Shown one piece after another: positions 41,015-49,890 of a DNA stretch of 64,000 bases. The stretch is from a virus, in the IMG/VR virus record IMGVR_UViG_3300042332_000866, positions 1 through 64,000 of that record, one strand, 5' to 3'. A program made the position numbers and the translations under genes. Each line of letters starts with the position of its first letter. The stretch's first letter is position 1. The notes beneath the pieces are model-generated. The model was not told the DNA's origin. It was given only the letters and a program-made list of their open reading frames with translations, and did no database searches.

Positions 41015-43219
41015 TCATTTCTGATAAAATTCAACCTCCCCGCCCTCAGCGGCAAGAGGCATTCCTTCAGCCCAAGGTGGCAGTTTGGTGAGGCACTCGA
41101 CGAAGTGATTCGGAGAACGATCTTCAGATAGGTCATACTGAGCTAAATCTTCATCGTGAATAATCATCAGGGTTGGATAGCCCGCTGCTTCGGCTTGTAG
41201 TAATCCGTTCGCCATGAAGTCACCTGCGATTCCTTGAATCTGATTGTTGCAAAAAATGCCTGGATGGGTCTCGACACGTCCCCAGTGAACGCTGGCGGGT
41301 AGCTGAGAAAAGATGGTGATGGCTTCACCGAGACGAACTCCTTTGATGTAAGGCTTCTTGGCTTGTTTTAGCGCCGTTCCTTCCAGTTCCTTCTGCTTTT
41401 TTGCTTCAATCTGTGAAGGTGTCGGGTTGAACAGTTTTTTGACTGTCGGTTCCTCGACCAGTTCGCCATTTTCATCTTTGACGAAATTTATCTCGGTCCA
41501 CCGTAACTGAGGAATGATCTCAGGTCTTGGATAAGCTATCTTCCGTCCGCTTGGCAGACGCATGAAGAGATACTTCATCCCTGCGGTGTGGGTGCTAAAG
41601 AACGAGCATCCTTTGCCAAACGGGAATACTTTTCCTGGAGTCCTGATGGCTGTTTTAGATGCTCGTTCGATGTCTCCCCACATCTTGACAATGGATGGGT
41701 TGGCCTCTCTCCAAGACATGATGATTCCTGGGAGTTCCTTCTTGGTGAGTCCTTGCTTGAGAGCGCCCATTCGGACAAGTGCGCCTGTCCCGCCTGCGTA
41801 CCCACAGGCCAGCTCGCCAGCCTTCGCTTTTTGACGTAATGGGTGATGCTTTCCGTGCTCCTTTTTGTAATCGTCAAAATCCTTCATCGTGACTCCGAAC
41901 ATCTGGCAGGCAGCGGCTTCATAGATCTTTCCGTGACCTTTGAATACTTCGAGCTTCCACTTTTCATCAGCTTGCCACGCTAGTAGGCGTGCTTCAATAG
42001 CTGAGTAGTCGGCGCTAAGCATCGGTTTACCGTCTTGGATAAAATGACGGATACAGGAAGCAATAACTTCCAGCGGGGGTCCATAGTTAAGACGCAGCCA
42101 GTCAGTATTACAACCTTCTTGAATGTCTTTGTAAGCGGATGGAGATAGACTCTCCATATATGGCGCGGGCTTCTTGAAGTTCTGCGGCTGCACCAAAGAT
42201 GCGCTCCATCTTCCTGTGCCTGCTCCATGGTAGGTATGTGTTCCTCGGACGCGATTGTCCTGCGGCCCAGCGCAACTTATCATAGTTGGGATCTTCTTCA
42301 GAGATGCGAAACTGATATGCTTCTTGATCTTTAGCACCTCCTTCAGTTCAGGTGAAGCTGCTTCGTCCTCTTCATCAAAAGTCTCAAAAAACTCCTCCAA
42401 CGTAACTGCCTGTAGATTGTCGTGTTTAAACCCACGCTCTTTCAACCAAACAAGCAGCTTGGCACCTTGGGATGGTTTCAAACCTGTAAGAGCTAAAAAT
42501 TCTGTTTCCAATCTCTCAGTCTCCTCGTTCACCAGCTTCTCAGCCTTCCGCAGCGCGTCCAGATTTACTGGGAAACCGCGACAGTTGATCTCAATATCGA
42601 GCAGGAAAGTTTGAAGCGGAAAGCCTGTTAGCTCGAAGTCTTTGAGTAAAGTTTTTGCTTCTCTTTCGGTCCTAGAATCTTGTAAACAATACTGACAAAA
42701 ATCTCTGAATGCTTCTGGATCATCATTCGGATCAATGAACTGACCTTTATGCTTGCCTGCTGTCTGAGGCACAGAGAATTTTCGTATAAGACCCTTCCCT
42801 TTACTGTCCTTCAAGTTTGTTAGATTCAAAGTCTCGGCTAGTTTCTCCAAACTACCTGGGAGAGCGGCTCGTCTAGCCATAGCCGCAACACACCTCCACT
42901 GTTTGTGAGGGATAGCCGGGTATCCGGTAGTGCTTTCAAAAAGAGAATCTGTGATTGCAATCTCAAACCCAGCGTTGAATGCTGACACAACAGCTTCTGG
43001 CTTGCTTAAATCAGCAAGCTCATTGTCTGGAACTATAGGAAGGTAGCCTTGAACAATAGAACGCCATTTCTTCGGAACCCAGATTCTAGGCTCTTGATTT
43101 TCCTTCAATAAACTGAAGCATAGAATCTCTGTGGTATTATCTCGCGCATATCTGTGTGCCCCACTTTTGCGAAGATCAACACGACTCCTAGTTTCATAAT
43201 CAAAAGAGTACTCAGGCAT
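41015..43219 (-). CDS. Family A DNA polymerase with proofreading exonuclease
   Basis: The 734-residue protein has an N-terminal 3'-5' exonuclease: exo I FDYETRS (residues 6-12), exo II AFNAGFE (about 80-86) and exo III YCLQDSRTERE (about 177-187). The polymerase motifs follow: A MLSADYSAIEARLLAW (about 400-415), B RQKAKAGELACGYAGG (about 462-477) and C MIIHDED (about 683-689). It is the replicative polymerase. The start overlaps the upstream HNH gene by 8 bases. It lacks the DFC tail found on its replication partners (it ends VEFYQK). Confidence 0.95.
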   Translation of the reverse strand: MPEYSFDYETRSRVDLRKSGAHRYARDNTTEILCFSLLKENQEPRIWVPKKWRSIVQGYLPIVPDNELADLSKPEAVVSAFNAGFEIAITDSLFESTTGYPAIPHKQWRCVAAMARRAALPGSLEKLAETLNLTNLKDSKGKGLIRKFSVPQTAGKHKGQFIDPNDDPEAFRDFCQYCLQDSRTEREAKTLLKDFELTGFPLQTFLLDIEINCRGFPVNLDALRKAEKLVNEETERLETEFLALTGLKPSQGAKLLVWLKERGFKHDNLQAVTLEEFFETFDEEDEAASPELKEVLKIKKHISFASLKKIPTMISCAGPQDNRVRGTHTYHGAGTGRWSASLVQPQNFKKPAPYMESLSPSAYKDIQEGCNTDWLRLNYGPPLEVIASCIRHFIQDGKPMLSADYSAIEARLLAWQADEKWKLEVFKGHGKIYEAAACQMFGVTMKDFDDYKKEHGKHHPLRQKAKAGELACGYAGGTGALVRMGALKQGLTKKELPGIIMSWREANPSIVKMWGDIERASKTAIRTPGKVFPFGKGCSFFSTHTAGMKYLFMRLPSGRKIAYPRPEIIPQLRWTEINFVKDENGELVEEPTVKKLFNPTPSQIEAKKQKELEGTALKQAKKPYIKGVRLGEAITIFSQLPASVHWGRVETHPGIFCNNQIQGIAGDFMANGLLQAEAAGYPTLMIIHDEDLAQYDLSEDRSPNHFVECLTKLPPWAEGMPLAAEGGEVEFYQK

Positions 43220-44132
43220 ATTGCAAAGGTTGTGTTAGAGATTTTTCAACGGTCCAGCCAAAAACACGCAGTCTAGCTGCCAAAGTCTGAGGTTTTAACC
43301 CAACTGTTTCGGCCCACTGCGTTAGAGTTTTAGTCTGCCCTTTGAAAGTTAAAATCTTATTGCGGCATTGGTTGTTCATTTGTTCTTTGTGGGTGGCCCA
43401 CCGAACATTTCCTGGTTCGTAATGTCCGTTATTGTTGATCCTCTCAACTGTATGCTGCTCTGAAATAGGCTGTCCTATGTCGTCAACAAAACACAAGAAC
43501 CCTGACTTTGATCCATCTCCTTCCTGCCATCTTTTGCATACCTGTATGCCACGCTCTTTGTATCGGTGATTTATCGGTTCATCTTTGTAGCAACGAATAT
43601 GCATAGCTTTCCATGCTTGGAGTATCTTTGAATATTTCCGGCCTACAGTGTGCCCGTGCGAAAGGTTTAACTTACGGACAGTTTCTTTCTGCAAACACCC
43701 GCAAGACTTGGTGCTCCCTGACAGCACGTGGTACCTGTTTCCTTTCCAGAACTTGCCGCAGGAGCAAACTCCTTCTGCTCTCATCCCATCATCGGCAGTA
43801 ATGGTTAGTTGGTGGTATGTTTTTCCTACCATTTCCCTAGGTTTTGTGTGTCGAGGTGAACGTGAGCATCCACAGGAAGTTGATTTTCCTTTCAGGACGT
43901 TACCATACCGACCAGCCCACTTTGTCCCGCACGCACAAATAGCTTCTACATGCCTCTCTTTATTGTACCGGATGCCTGTGATGGTAAGACTACCGTACGT
44001 CTTTCCCAGCATTTGATTTCGGACGCCCACCTTTCCGACCGTTATTCCTGGAGGCCGACCTCTTCGCTTCGGACTTGGAAGAGCCGCCAATTTTTCCGAG
44101 TGTGGCCGCTGCTTTGCTGATTTTTGTTTCAT
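43212..44132 (-). CDS. HNH homing endonuclease with two zinc modules
   Basis: The 306-residue protein contains two copies of a Cys-rich N-terminal module (GKTYGSLTITG...CACGTKW...STSCGC, then GKTYHQLTITA...CSCGKFW...TKSCGC), followed by an HNH core: YKERGIQVCKRW (about 191-202), VERINNNGHYEPGNVRWATH (about 229-248) and a C-terminal DNA-binding region (LTQWAETVGLKPQTLAARL). It overlaps the DNA polymerase start by 8 bases, a typical homing insertion place, and has a promoter of its own. Confidence 0.88.
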   Translation of the reverse strand: MKQKSAKQRPHSEKLAALPSPKRRGRPPGITVGKVGVRNQMLGKTYGSLTITGIRYNKERHVEAICACGTKWAGRYGNVLKGKSTSCGCSRSPRHTKPREMVGKTYHQLTITADDGMRAEGVCSCGKFWKGNRYHVLSGSTKSCGCLQKETVRKLNLSHGHTVGRKYSKILQAWKAMHIRCYKDEPINHRYKERGIQVCKRWQEGDGSKSGFLCFVDDIGQPISEQHTVERINNNGHYEPGNVRWATHKEQMNNQCRNKILTFKGQTKTLTQWAETVGLKPQTLAARLRVFGWTVEKSLTQPLQYA

Positions 44133-44138
44133 TTTTCA

Positions 44139-44167
44139 TGTGTAACCTAAGCGTATGAGTTTGTCAA
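44139..44167 (-). promoter_or_regulatory. Sigma70-like promoter for HNH/DNA polymerase unit
   Basis: On the minus strand TTGACA (44167-44162), 17 bases, TACACA (44144-44139). The -10 box ends 6 bases before the HNH ATG, so transcription would start at or next to the start codon. The -35 match is perfect. Confidence 0.7.
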
Positions 44168-44169
44168 TA

Positions 44170-44500
44170 CTTTGTTGGAAAACAGAATCCAACGGGCAGG
44201 CTAGCGGATGTGGCACCGCCTGCAACGCTTATGCTTTGACCGACAAGACCGAACATCAGCGCTTACTGGGTCTTGCCGCTGGGCTTTCTCGCGTCTGGCC
44301 GCTGGATTCTATTTTCAAAATGGGTGAGCCACCACATTGTCAGCAGGTTGCCCAGTCTCTTGTGCAGGCCTTTGATACCCGTGAGTTATACTGCCTCCCT
44401 CACACAGGTTTTCTACCCACCTGTCGCTCTTTTCGGTTTATAAGCCGCGTGAGATCGCTGACACAGTGTTGAGTCCTTGCGGACTGCGGGAGGAAATTAG
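44170..44500. other. Gene-free, hairpin-rich stretch; candidate structured RNA
   Basis: No convincing gene is present; a 105-codon plus-strand frame has Cys/Ser-rich, frame-shadow-like content. Several inverted repeats are visible: GTTGGA/TCCAAC (44174-44193), GACAAGACC/GGTCTTGCC (44242-44277), ACAGGT/ACCTGT (44404-44424) and AGTCC-TTGC-GGACT (44472-44485). The stretch lies directly beside the tRNA-like element, so both could belong to one non-coding RNA. The strand is not settled. Confidence 0.35.
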
Positions 44501-44609
44501 TGACTCAGGCAGGAATTGCACCTGCTACAAGTTCTTGGGCTGTGGGTTTACTCCACTTACGGTAATTATTCCGTCGCTTGTAGCGTGTCGCTGTCCACGC
44601 CGCTGAGTC
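44501..44609 (-). ncRNA. tRNA-like structure with enlarged anticodon domain
   Basis: Read on the minus strand from 44609: acceptor GACTCAG pairs fully with CTGAGTC, discriminator A (44501) without CCA; a D-like hairpin GCGTG/CACGC; a 7-bp stem CTACAAG/CTTGTAG enclosing about 45 bases with two further hairpins (ACGG/CCGT, GTGG/CCAC); then T-arm GCAGG-TGCAATT-CCTGC. The T-loop has the same G55-like anomaly as the permuted candidate at 2214. It could be an intron-bearing tRNA, a tRNA mimic or a diverged tRNA-like RNA. It lies 8 bases after the DUF2815 stop. Confidence 0.5.
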
Positions 44610-44617
44610 AAATTGGT

Positions 44618-45184
44618 TTAGACATCGTCTCCTGAGTCTTCGGACTCGTCGGAGAACACGTCTTCAGCGCGGACACGGGTTCCGCCACCGCTGAGAGGCT
44701 CACCATCACGAAGGAACTGAATAGCCTCGAAGCCTGCGAATAGACCACGACCACCGTTCTCCGTGCCGTAGAAACGAACGACGACCTTGGCGTAGCAACC
44801 AGAGTAGGGTTTGTTGTCTTCGGCAGCGAGCGGTGTGCGACCGTCTGTATCGACGATGACCGGGCGATTCTTGTTGCTGGCGGAGACGACCTTCATACCA
44901 GCGTAAGCAGGTTTGATCTCGTCGTCCTTGTCGGTGTGGGTGTTGCCATCAGAAACACAGAAGCGTTTTGGGTCTTTCCAGGTAAGCGGATATTTCTTCC
45001 ACTTGTCGAGGGAGACGTGCTTCACGGCGGCGTCGATGGCTGCGATGGAGGCTTTGTCTTTGGGATCGACAATGCAGGTAATTTTGTACTTGGGGTTGCC
45101 TTGGTTAAGTTGTCCCTCGAACGGCTTGAAGCAGTGAAGGTAATCGACGCGGCATTTGATGATGGCGGTTGCTGGATCAGACAT
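44618..45184 (-). CDS. DUF2815-like single-stranded DNA-binding protein
   Basis: The 188-residue protein matches the phage DUF2815 pattern: an OB-fold-like start (RVDYLHCFKP, then KYKITCIVDPKDK), a central KKYPLTWKDPKRFCVSDG and YAGMKVVSASNKNRPVIVD, a Tyr-Ser-Gly-Cys-Tyr-Ala strand (about 132-137) and an acidic tail (EDVFSDESEDSGDDV). An acidic tail on a single-strand binder usually docks partner proteins. It has its own strong promoter and probably high expression. Confidence 0.8.
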   Translation of the reverse strand: MSDPATAIIKCRVDYLHCFKPFEGQLNQGNPKYKITCIVDPKDKASIAAIDAAVKHVSLDKWKKYPLTWKDPKRFCVSDGNTHTDKDDEIKPAYAGMKVVSASNKNRPVIVDTDGRTPLAAEDNKPYSGCYAKVVVRFYGTENGGRGLFAGFEAIQFLRDGEPLSGGGTRVRAEDVFSDESEDSGDDV

Positions 45185-45250
45185 AGTGGTATCAGTATTG
45201 TAGTTTGGATTGAGTGTATAAGAGGCGCATTGTTGCGCTTTAACGAAGTA

Positions 45251-45279
45251 ACTTTAGTTCGAGAAACGGAAACTGTCAA
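45251..45279 (-). promoter_or_regulatory. Strong sigma70-like promoter for the DUF2815 gene
   Basis: On the minus strand TTGACA (45279-45274), 17 bases, TAAAGT (45256-45251), with CTCGAAC before the -10 box. The leader would be about 60 bases, the longest among the minus-arm promoters found. Confidence 0.75.
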
Positions 45280-45287
45280 GAGGATAT

Positions 45288-46499
45288 TTAACAGAAATCT
45301 TCAGCTCCCGTTTCATCGGAAAACACGTTCACCAGATTCTCCGATCCATAGACAGGTCGTGGATCGTCAATCGAAACGAGCGTCGGGCCGCCCTCCGGCT
45401 TGACGATGAGTTTCTGGATGACACTCCACTCTTCTTTCTCGAAGTCGTGCTCGAACTCAGAAACTTGCGTCGGGGTGATCAGATCTTCGGTGATGATGTC
45501 TTCCCGTTTGAGCTTGGTCAGCAGCTTCTCTTTAGCGAGGTCTGGATTGCCCCATTTACGGTGCCCGCCTTTGCCTTTGACTAGCTTCAAACCAGGTAGA
45601 GCTTTGCCGTTGAGGGCCATCGAAGTTGCATATTTCTCAGCGGAAGATAACCACTTCTTGATGTCGTCGATCTTGAGCACGATCTTGGATAGAACATCGT
45701 CCGATATGCTGTCCGCTTTCGGCAGTTTTGGCACTTCCCCAGTCGTGATCGTCTCCAGTGGCGTGTCGTCAAGCAACCACTTTGTCCGGGCCTCGCAGAA
45801 TGACTCGCAGGGGCAAAACTGACAGGTCTTGGTGCCTGGGCGAAATTCCAACGTGAGAGCTTTGGCTTGGATGTCTTCAGCTGGTCCGAGAACTCGGTCA
45901 TCGGTGAACTGAACAAGCTCTTTGTAGTCGATGGTCCAAGTGCTCTGCTTGTCTCCCTGACGCACTCGCGGCTGGTAAATGTGCATGTGGACAGTTTCAG
46001 GCTTGAGCTTGAGTTGCTCGATCATCGACCGTGCGTAGATCGCCATCTGTATGTTCTCGAAGGCGGATACAGCCACACCTTGACCATACTTGTAGTCGGC
46101 AATGTGAACACCGTCGTCAGCGATGCAGCAGAAATCTACGAAGCCGTTGCGAGCAGGCATGTAGAATAAACTGACTTTCAGTTCGCTCCACCATCTGTCG
46201 TTCATACCTGTGCGTTTCAGGTGATCCGTTGCGCCGGGGGCTTTCTTATCGAGGCAGAAATCGACGAACATCTGTCCGTGTTTCTTCATCTCAGGAGTAG
46301 CTTTATCAGACAGTTTAGTCTTCTTGAATAACGACTCGACGACTCCGTGAGCTACCGTGCCTTCGACCGAGAACTCGGTGTCTTGCGGCGGTATGCGATT
46401 AGCATTAGCTACGACGTAGTGCGGTTGAGCCGTGCAGGAACTCCAAGTGCTTGCGGCTGAAGCATTTAGATTTAATTTTAGGTATCGGGATGTGCTCAT
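45288..46499 (-). CDS. RecB-like PD-(D/E)XK nuclease (DUF2800-like)
   Basis: The 403-residue protein has the Cas4/RecB layout: STWSSC near residue 16, VEGTVAHGVVESLF (about 44-57), nuclease strands GFVDFCCIADDGVHIADYKYG (about 119-139, the D and DYK catalytic residues) and a cysteine group CQFCPCESFCEAR (about 222-234) that may hold an iron-sulphur cluster. It would resect DNA ends for recombination with the ssDNA-binding protein next to it. It ends in Ala-Glu-Asp-Phe-Cys, the shared tag. Confidence 0.88.
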   Translation of the reverse strand: MSTSRYLKLNLNASAASTWSSCTAQPHYVVANANRIPPQDTEFSVEGTVAHGVVESLFKKTKLSDKATPEMKKHGQMFVDFCLDKKAPGATDHLKRTGMNDRWWSELKVSLFYMPARNGFVDFCCIADDGVHIADYKYGQGVAVSAFENIQMAIYARSMIEQLKLKPETVHMHIYQPRVRQGDKQSTWTIDYKELVQFTDDRVLGPAEDIQAKALTLEFRPGTKTCQFCPCESFCEARTKWLLDDTPLETITTGEVPKLPKADSISDDVLSKIVLKIDDIKKWLSSAEKYATSMALNGKALPGLKLVKGKGGHRKWGNPDLAKEKLLTKLKREDIITEDLITPTQVSEFEHDFEKEEWSVIQKLIVKPEGGPTLVSIDDPRPVYGSENLVNVFSDETGAEDFC

Positions 46500-46510
46500 A
46501 GGCTTGTACT

Positions 46511-46541
46511 GCCAAAAGGCGCAGATCCGAAGACCTGCGCC
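46511..46541 (-). terminator. Hairpin terminator after the 46560-47249 gene
   Basis: On the minus strand GGCGCAG (46541-46535) and CTGCGCC (46524-46518) form a 7-bp stem with a 10-base loop, followed by TTTTGGC. It lies between two replication genes and may partly end the primase transcript. Confidence 0.55.
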
Positions 46542-46559
46542 CGATGACGGCGGAACGGT

Positions 46560-47249
46560 TTAGACTTCCTTCTGATCTTCTTCGTTGGCGGCGAGATACT
46601 CGCGGATCTTGGCCTCCATCTGACGGAGCATGTCAGGGTCAGACATCTCACGGGTCATCTTGGCGAAGCCGAGAGTATCGTTGCGGAAATCGACGAGCAG
46701 CTTGGTGTACTTGGTGTCCTTGAGAGGCTTCATCAGTTCGACAAGCTCCGTGCCGGACAGGTAAGGCTCCTCTTCCACGGCTGGCGCTGGTTCTGGCGTT
46801 GGCTCAGGAGCAGGTGCTGCCTCAGCTTTTGCCTTAGTACCGCGCTTCTTGACGGGTTCGGCGGGTTTGTCTTCGGACTCATTGGTGCCAACAGAGCCTA
46901 CAGAGCCTACACAAACGTCGTTCGGAATGATGACTCCTTTGGCGGTGGTGTTGCGGTCGATAGCTTCGACGAGTGGCTTGATGAGGATTTCGTAGATGTC
47001 GTTAAACAGGGTATTCATAGATGTATGTTTTCGTGTTTTTTGTTGTGGTTTTTCTGTCGCGTCTTGTGACGCTACTGGAAAGGTTTTTAGGCTGGCTTGG
47101 ATATAAGCCTTGTGGAAGTCGCCTCCGCGTTCGTTGGCTACTTTGATGAGTAGTGAAATGCTCTCGGTGTCTCGCTCATCTTGGCTGTGCCATTTCGCTT
47201 GGGACAGGCACTTGCGGTAAAAGTCAATCGTAAAGTCGGCTGGTTGCAT
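46560..47249 (-). CDS. Phage replication-region protein with Ala/Pro/Glu linker
   Basis: I chose the ATG at 47249, which overlaps the primase stop as TAATG (229 residues); the frame is open further upstream but only as a shadow. It has a helical N-terminus (PADFTIDFYRKCLSQAKWHS), a Pro/Ala/Glu linker (about 150-175) and a helical C-terminal domain ending in acidic residues. An internal ATG near 47018 could give a shorter product. No family recognised. Confidence 0.65.
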   Translation of the reverse strand: MQPADFTIDFYRKCLSQAKWHSQDERDTESISLLIKVANERGGDFHKAYIQASLKTFPVASQDATEKPQQKTRKHTSMNTLFNDIYEILIKPLVEAIDRNTTAKGVIIPNDVCVGSVGSVGTNESEDKPAEPVKKRGTKAKAEAAPAPEPTPEPAPAVEEEPYLSGTELVELMKPLKDTKYTKLLVDFRNDTLGFAKMTREMSDPDMLRQMEAKIREYLAANEEDQKEV

Positions 47250-49885
47250 TAGCAAAAGTCCTCCTCGTCGTTTTTCGGTTTCGGTTCTTTTCCTTCCAGT
47301 CGATCTCTTGCGATCTGGAATACTTCTGCGGGCATCTTGCCGTCGAACTTGCCCTGCTTGATCCACAGGTATCCTCTCATGCCGTCGATCATCGGTCGGC
47401 CCGGAACTCGTAGGAAGTGCTCTTCTCTGAGCAACTTGCCGATACGCTGCGGACTCTCTTTGACCCCTTCCATGGTGAGTGCTCCTGAGAGGCTAGGCTC
47501 CCAGATCATGTCGTCTCTGAGCAGAGGTGACTCGGACTCCCGAATGGTGCGACGGATAGCTGAGGTAGCCTCGTCAGCAGAGTCTTCGATCATTTCGTCG
47601 AGATACTTGGTCTTCGGTGCTCGTCCATTAGCGTTGAAGCTAGGACTGATTTCCCACGTCTCGAAGAAGCTGCGGAGTCCGCCGCCGAGATTCGCCAGCA
47701 TACCGAACATGCGGTCGAAGTATCCTGGGCCGAGAGCCGCTACCTGTTCTTCAGTCTGTAGCTTCAACTTCAGGACGAAGTATCTGCGACTGCCGGACAT
47801 CACCGCGAGCGCGTCGTGGTGGTTGGTGAACATGATGTAGTTGGTGATGTTCCGGCATTTCTTGGTGTCGGCATGTTTCCGGTTCACTGGGACGAAGTCG
47901 TCTGTGACCAGATCCTTCAACTTGTTCATCACGTCATGGCGGTTGTGTCCCGAGATGCGAACTTCGCCAATCACAGTAATCTGAGATCCGACGGCCCATT
48001 CATTCCAGTTGCCTCGGATAGCTTCATTGTTGACGTACATCACGTTTTCTTCCCCGAGCAGCGTTCCAAGCAGGAGGGCTAGAAACGTCTTTCCGCAGCC
48101 TTCCGCTCCTTGAAAAAGCGGTGCCCAACGACATTTTTTACCGGGGTGTTGGACGTGGTAAGCGATGTAGTCGAGCACGACTCTCTGATATTCCGTCTCG
48201 ATGATTAGATTGCGCAGGTGCTCTTGGAAAATGGCTCCGGCTGCTTCAGCGTCAGACGCTTTGGGTTTTACATGGCAAGCTCGGTAAGTGTTTACAAGTT
48301 TGAGACCGTTTGCGTCTTCGCTGTAAATTTCTTTCGGTGAGGTTGGATCGTAGGTAGTGTCGTCAACGACCGGACACTCAATCTTGTTGAGCAGGTATTG
48401 GTGAGGGAGAATCGGCGGGACATACAGAGCGGCGTCCGACGTGTCTTTTCCCTGAGATTCGAGTTGCTCGGCGGTGTTGAGCAGGAAGCGAGAGTATTCA
48501 GCATTGAATGCTTCTTTCGTGCGCCATTGGTGAGAGGCTGGACGGAAAAACTGCTCGCGACAGGCGACGTAATACCACCCTTTCGTCCAAGCGGGGTCTT
48601 TCTTGATGGACTCTTCCGGTGTTTTTGACTTGAGTTGCGCTTTACGGAGCTTGTCGAGGTCTTGACGGAGATCTCCGAGGCGTCCTTTTTCCCCGATCTT
48701 GGTGAGTGCTCGCAAAATGGAGTTGAGCAGGGTGCCTTCCTCGACGTGAGTCAAAATCGGCAACTGGGCGATCTTCTCCAACGCAATATGCGTCATCTCA
48801 TGGAACGTCTTGGCGGTGTCGTTGATCCAATCGTTGACGACTTTGAAGCAGTCTTCTTTGACCTTCCCTGCGTTCCAGCCTGCGTCCGCCGCACGTTTGA
48901 TGAGGGTACGGATGGTGACGGGGACTCGACCTCTTGGGGTCGTATAGACTTGGTTCCACTTCGCCAGGGTTCCGTCTGGGCCAGGATAGCCATCACCTTC
49001 GCCAGACCACTTATCGAACAATTCGTAGGCTGCGTCTTCCTGCTCAGTATCTGAGTATTGGTGACGGAGTGCGCAGCATACTTCAAACCACTCTTGATAG
49101 TTGCAGTTCGGTGACAAGCTGTTGAGTGCCTCCACGACATCCTTGAACTCGACCCCCATCAGCGGTGCTCGAAGGTATTCGAGTCCGTCGTCTTCGCTGT
49201 AGATCTTCTTGCTCGACTTCTCGGGATTGATCGTCGCGTCTTGGATGTCAGATAGTGTGAAAGCGTCACCCTTCAAAAAACTGACCACCATGGGATGCTC
49301 TGAATCAGGATCTTGATCCAAGAACAAGCTCGGGCAGATCATCGGCTGGTTCGGAGTCAGAGACTCGCGGGTGATATTTGCCAGTCCGATTCTCGTCGCT
49401 ATGGTCTTAACGGCGGCTGGATAAGCCTCCAACGTGATGTTGTCTGCGTCCACCACGATCCGCATACGAGGCTTGGCAGGTGTCGAGCTTGCCGTCGTAT
49501 AGGCTGCGAAGTTGAAGGGCCGCATGGCCTTCAGCAGGATGTCTGGGTTCGCCAGAAATGGAGCCGCAGGACTAGTTCCACCTTTCTCGGTGTCTAGGTC
49601 GAGGAAAAGCAGGTTACAGCAGTTGGCTTTGTCGGCGAACTGACGCTCGCGACTGGTCTCGTCGTCTGAATAAACGCAGGCAACAAGGTAGGTCGTGTCT
49701 TTTGCAGACAGCCTCGCAGCTCTACCTTCCGACGTGTCAGAAGGGATAGAATTATACTCGTCCCGTGTCAGGTGCAGGGGCACAGCCGTATCCAGATGCT
49801 TTTTGACAAGCTCACTGAACGTGCGGGCAGCCGTCAGCTTAACGCGGTTGCTCTTGACTGAGCTACCGTAGAAGTATTTTGCCAT
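47249..49885 (-). CDS. Primase-helicase (AEP-like primase fused to D5-type ATPase)
   Basis: The 878-residue protein has a primase-polymerase-like N-terminus: LLFLDLDTEKGG (DxD, about residues 92-103) and STPAKPRMRIVVDAD (about 134-148). After a PriCT-like region (WFEVCCALRHQYSD, then a zinc-free linker) comes a superfamily 3-like ATPase with LFQGAEGCGKTFLALLLGT (about 588-606), VIGEVR (about 641-646) and MFTNHHDALAV (about 684-694). It unwinds and primes the fork. It ends in Asp-Glu-Glu-Asp-Phe-Cys, the shared tag, resembling the acidic Phe-ending tail of phage T7 helicase in place. Confidence 0.88.
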   Translation of the reverse strand: MAKYFYGSSVKSNRVKLTAARTFSELVKKHLDTAVPLHLTRDEYNSIPSDTSEGRAARLSAKDTTYLVACVYSDDETSRERQFADKANCCNLLFLDLDTEKGGTSPAAPFLANPDILLKAMRPFNFAAYTTASSTPAKPRMRIVVDADNITLEAYPAAVKTIATRIGLANITRESLTPNQPMICPSLFLDQDPDSEHPMVVSFLKGDAFTLSDIQDATINPEKSSKKIYSEDDGLEYLRAPLMGVEFKDVVEALNSLSPNCNYQEWFEVCCALRHQYSDTEQEDAAYELFDKWSGEGDGYPGPDGTLAKWNQVYTTPRGRVPVTIRTLIKRAADAGWNAGKVKEDCFKVVNDWINDTAKTFHEMTHIALEKIAQLPILTHVEEGTLLNSILRALTKIGEKGRLGDLRQDLDKLRKAQLKSKTPEESIKKDPAWTKGWYYVACREQFFRPASHQWRTKEAFNAEYSRFLLNTAEQLESQGKDTSDAALYVPPILPHQYLLNKIECPVVDDTTYDPTSPKEIYSEDANGLKLVNTYRACHVKPKASDAEAAGAIFQEHLRNLIIETEYQRVVLDYIAYHVQHPGKKCRWAPLFQGAEGCGKTFLALLLGTLLGEENVMYVNNEAIRGNWNEWAVGSQITVIGEVRISGHNRHDVMNKLKDLVTDDFVPVNRKHADTKKCRNITNYIMFTNHHDALAVMSGSRRYFVLKLKLQTEEQVAALGPGYFDRMFGMLANLGGGLRSFFETWEISPSFNANGRAPKTKYLDEMIEDSADEATSAIRRTIRESESPLLRDDMIWEPSLSGALTMEGVKESPQRIGKLLREEHFLRVPGRPMIDGMRGYLWIKQGKFDGKMPAEVFQIARDRLEGKEPKPKNDEEDFC

Positions 49886-49890
49886 GTTGG

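Noticed and set aside
42680-42700. Internal DFC in DNA polymerase (and others in the RecB-like nuclease)
   Set aside because: These DFC tripeptides lie inside folded domains, not at the C-terminus, and were not counted toward the tag.
44155-44472. 105-codon plus-strand frame
   Set aside because: Opposite to the surrounding operon, with no leader of its own, Cys/Ser-rich and no motif; it overlaps hairpins and the HNH promoter.
44501-44609. tmRNA
   Set aside because: The acceptor halves are only 109 bases apart, there is no tag reading frame and no pseudoknot region of usual size.
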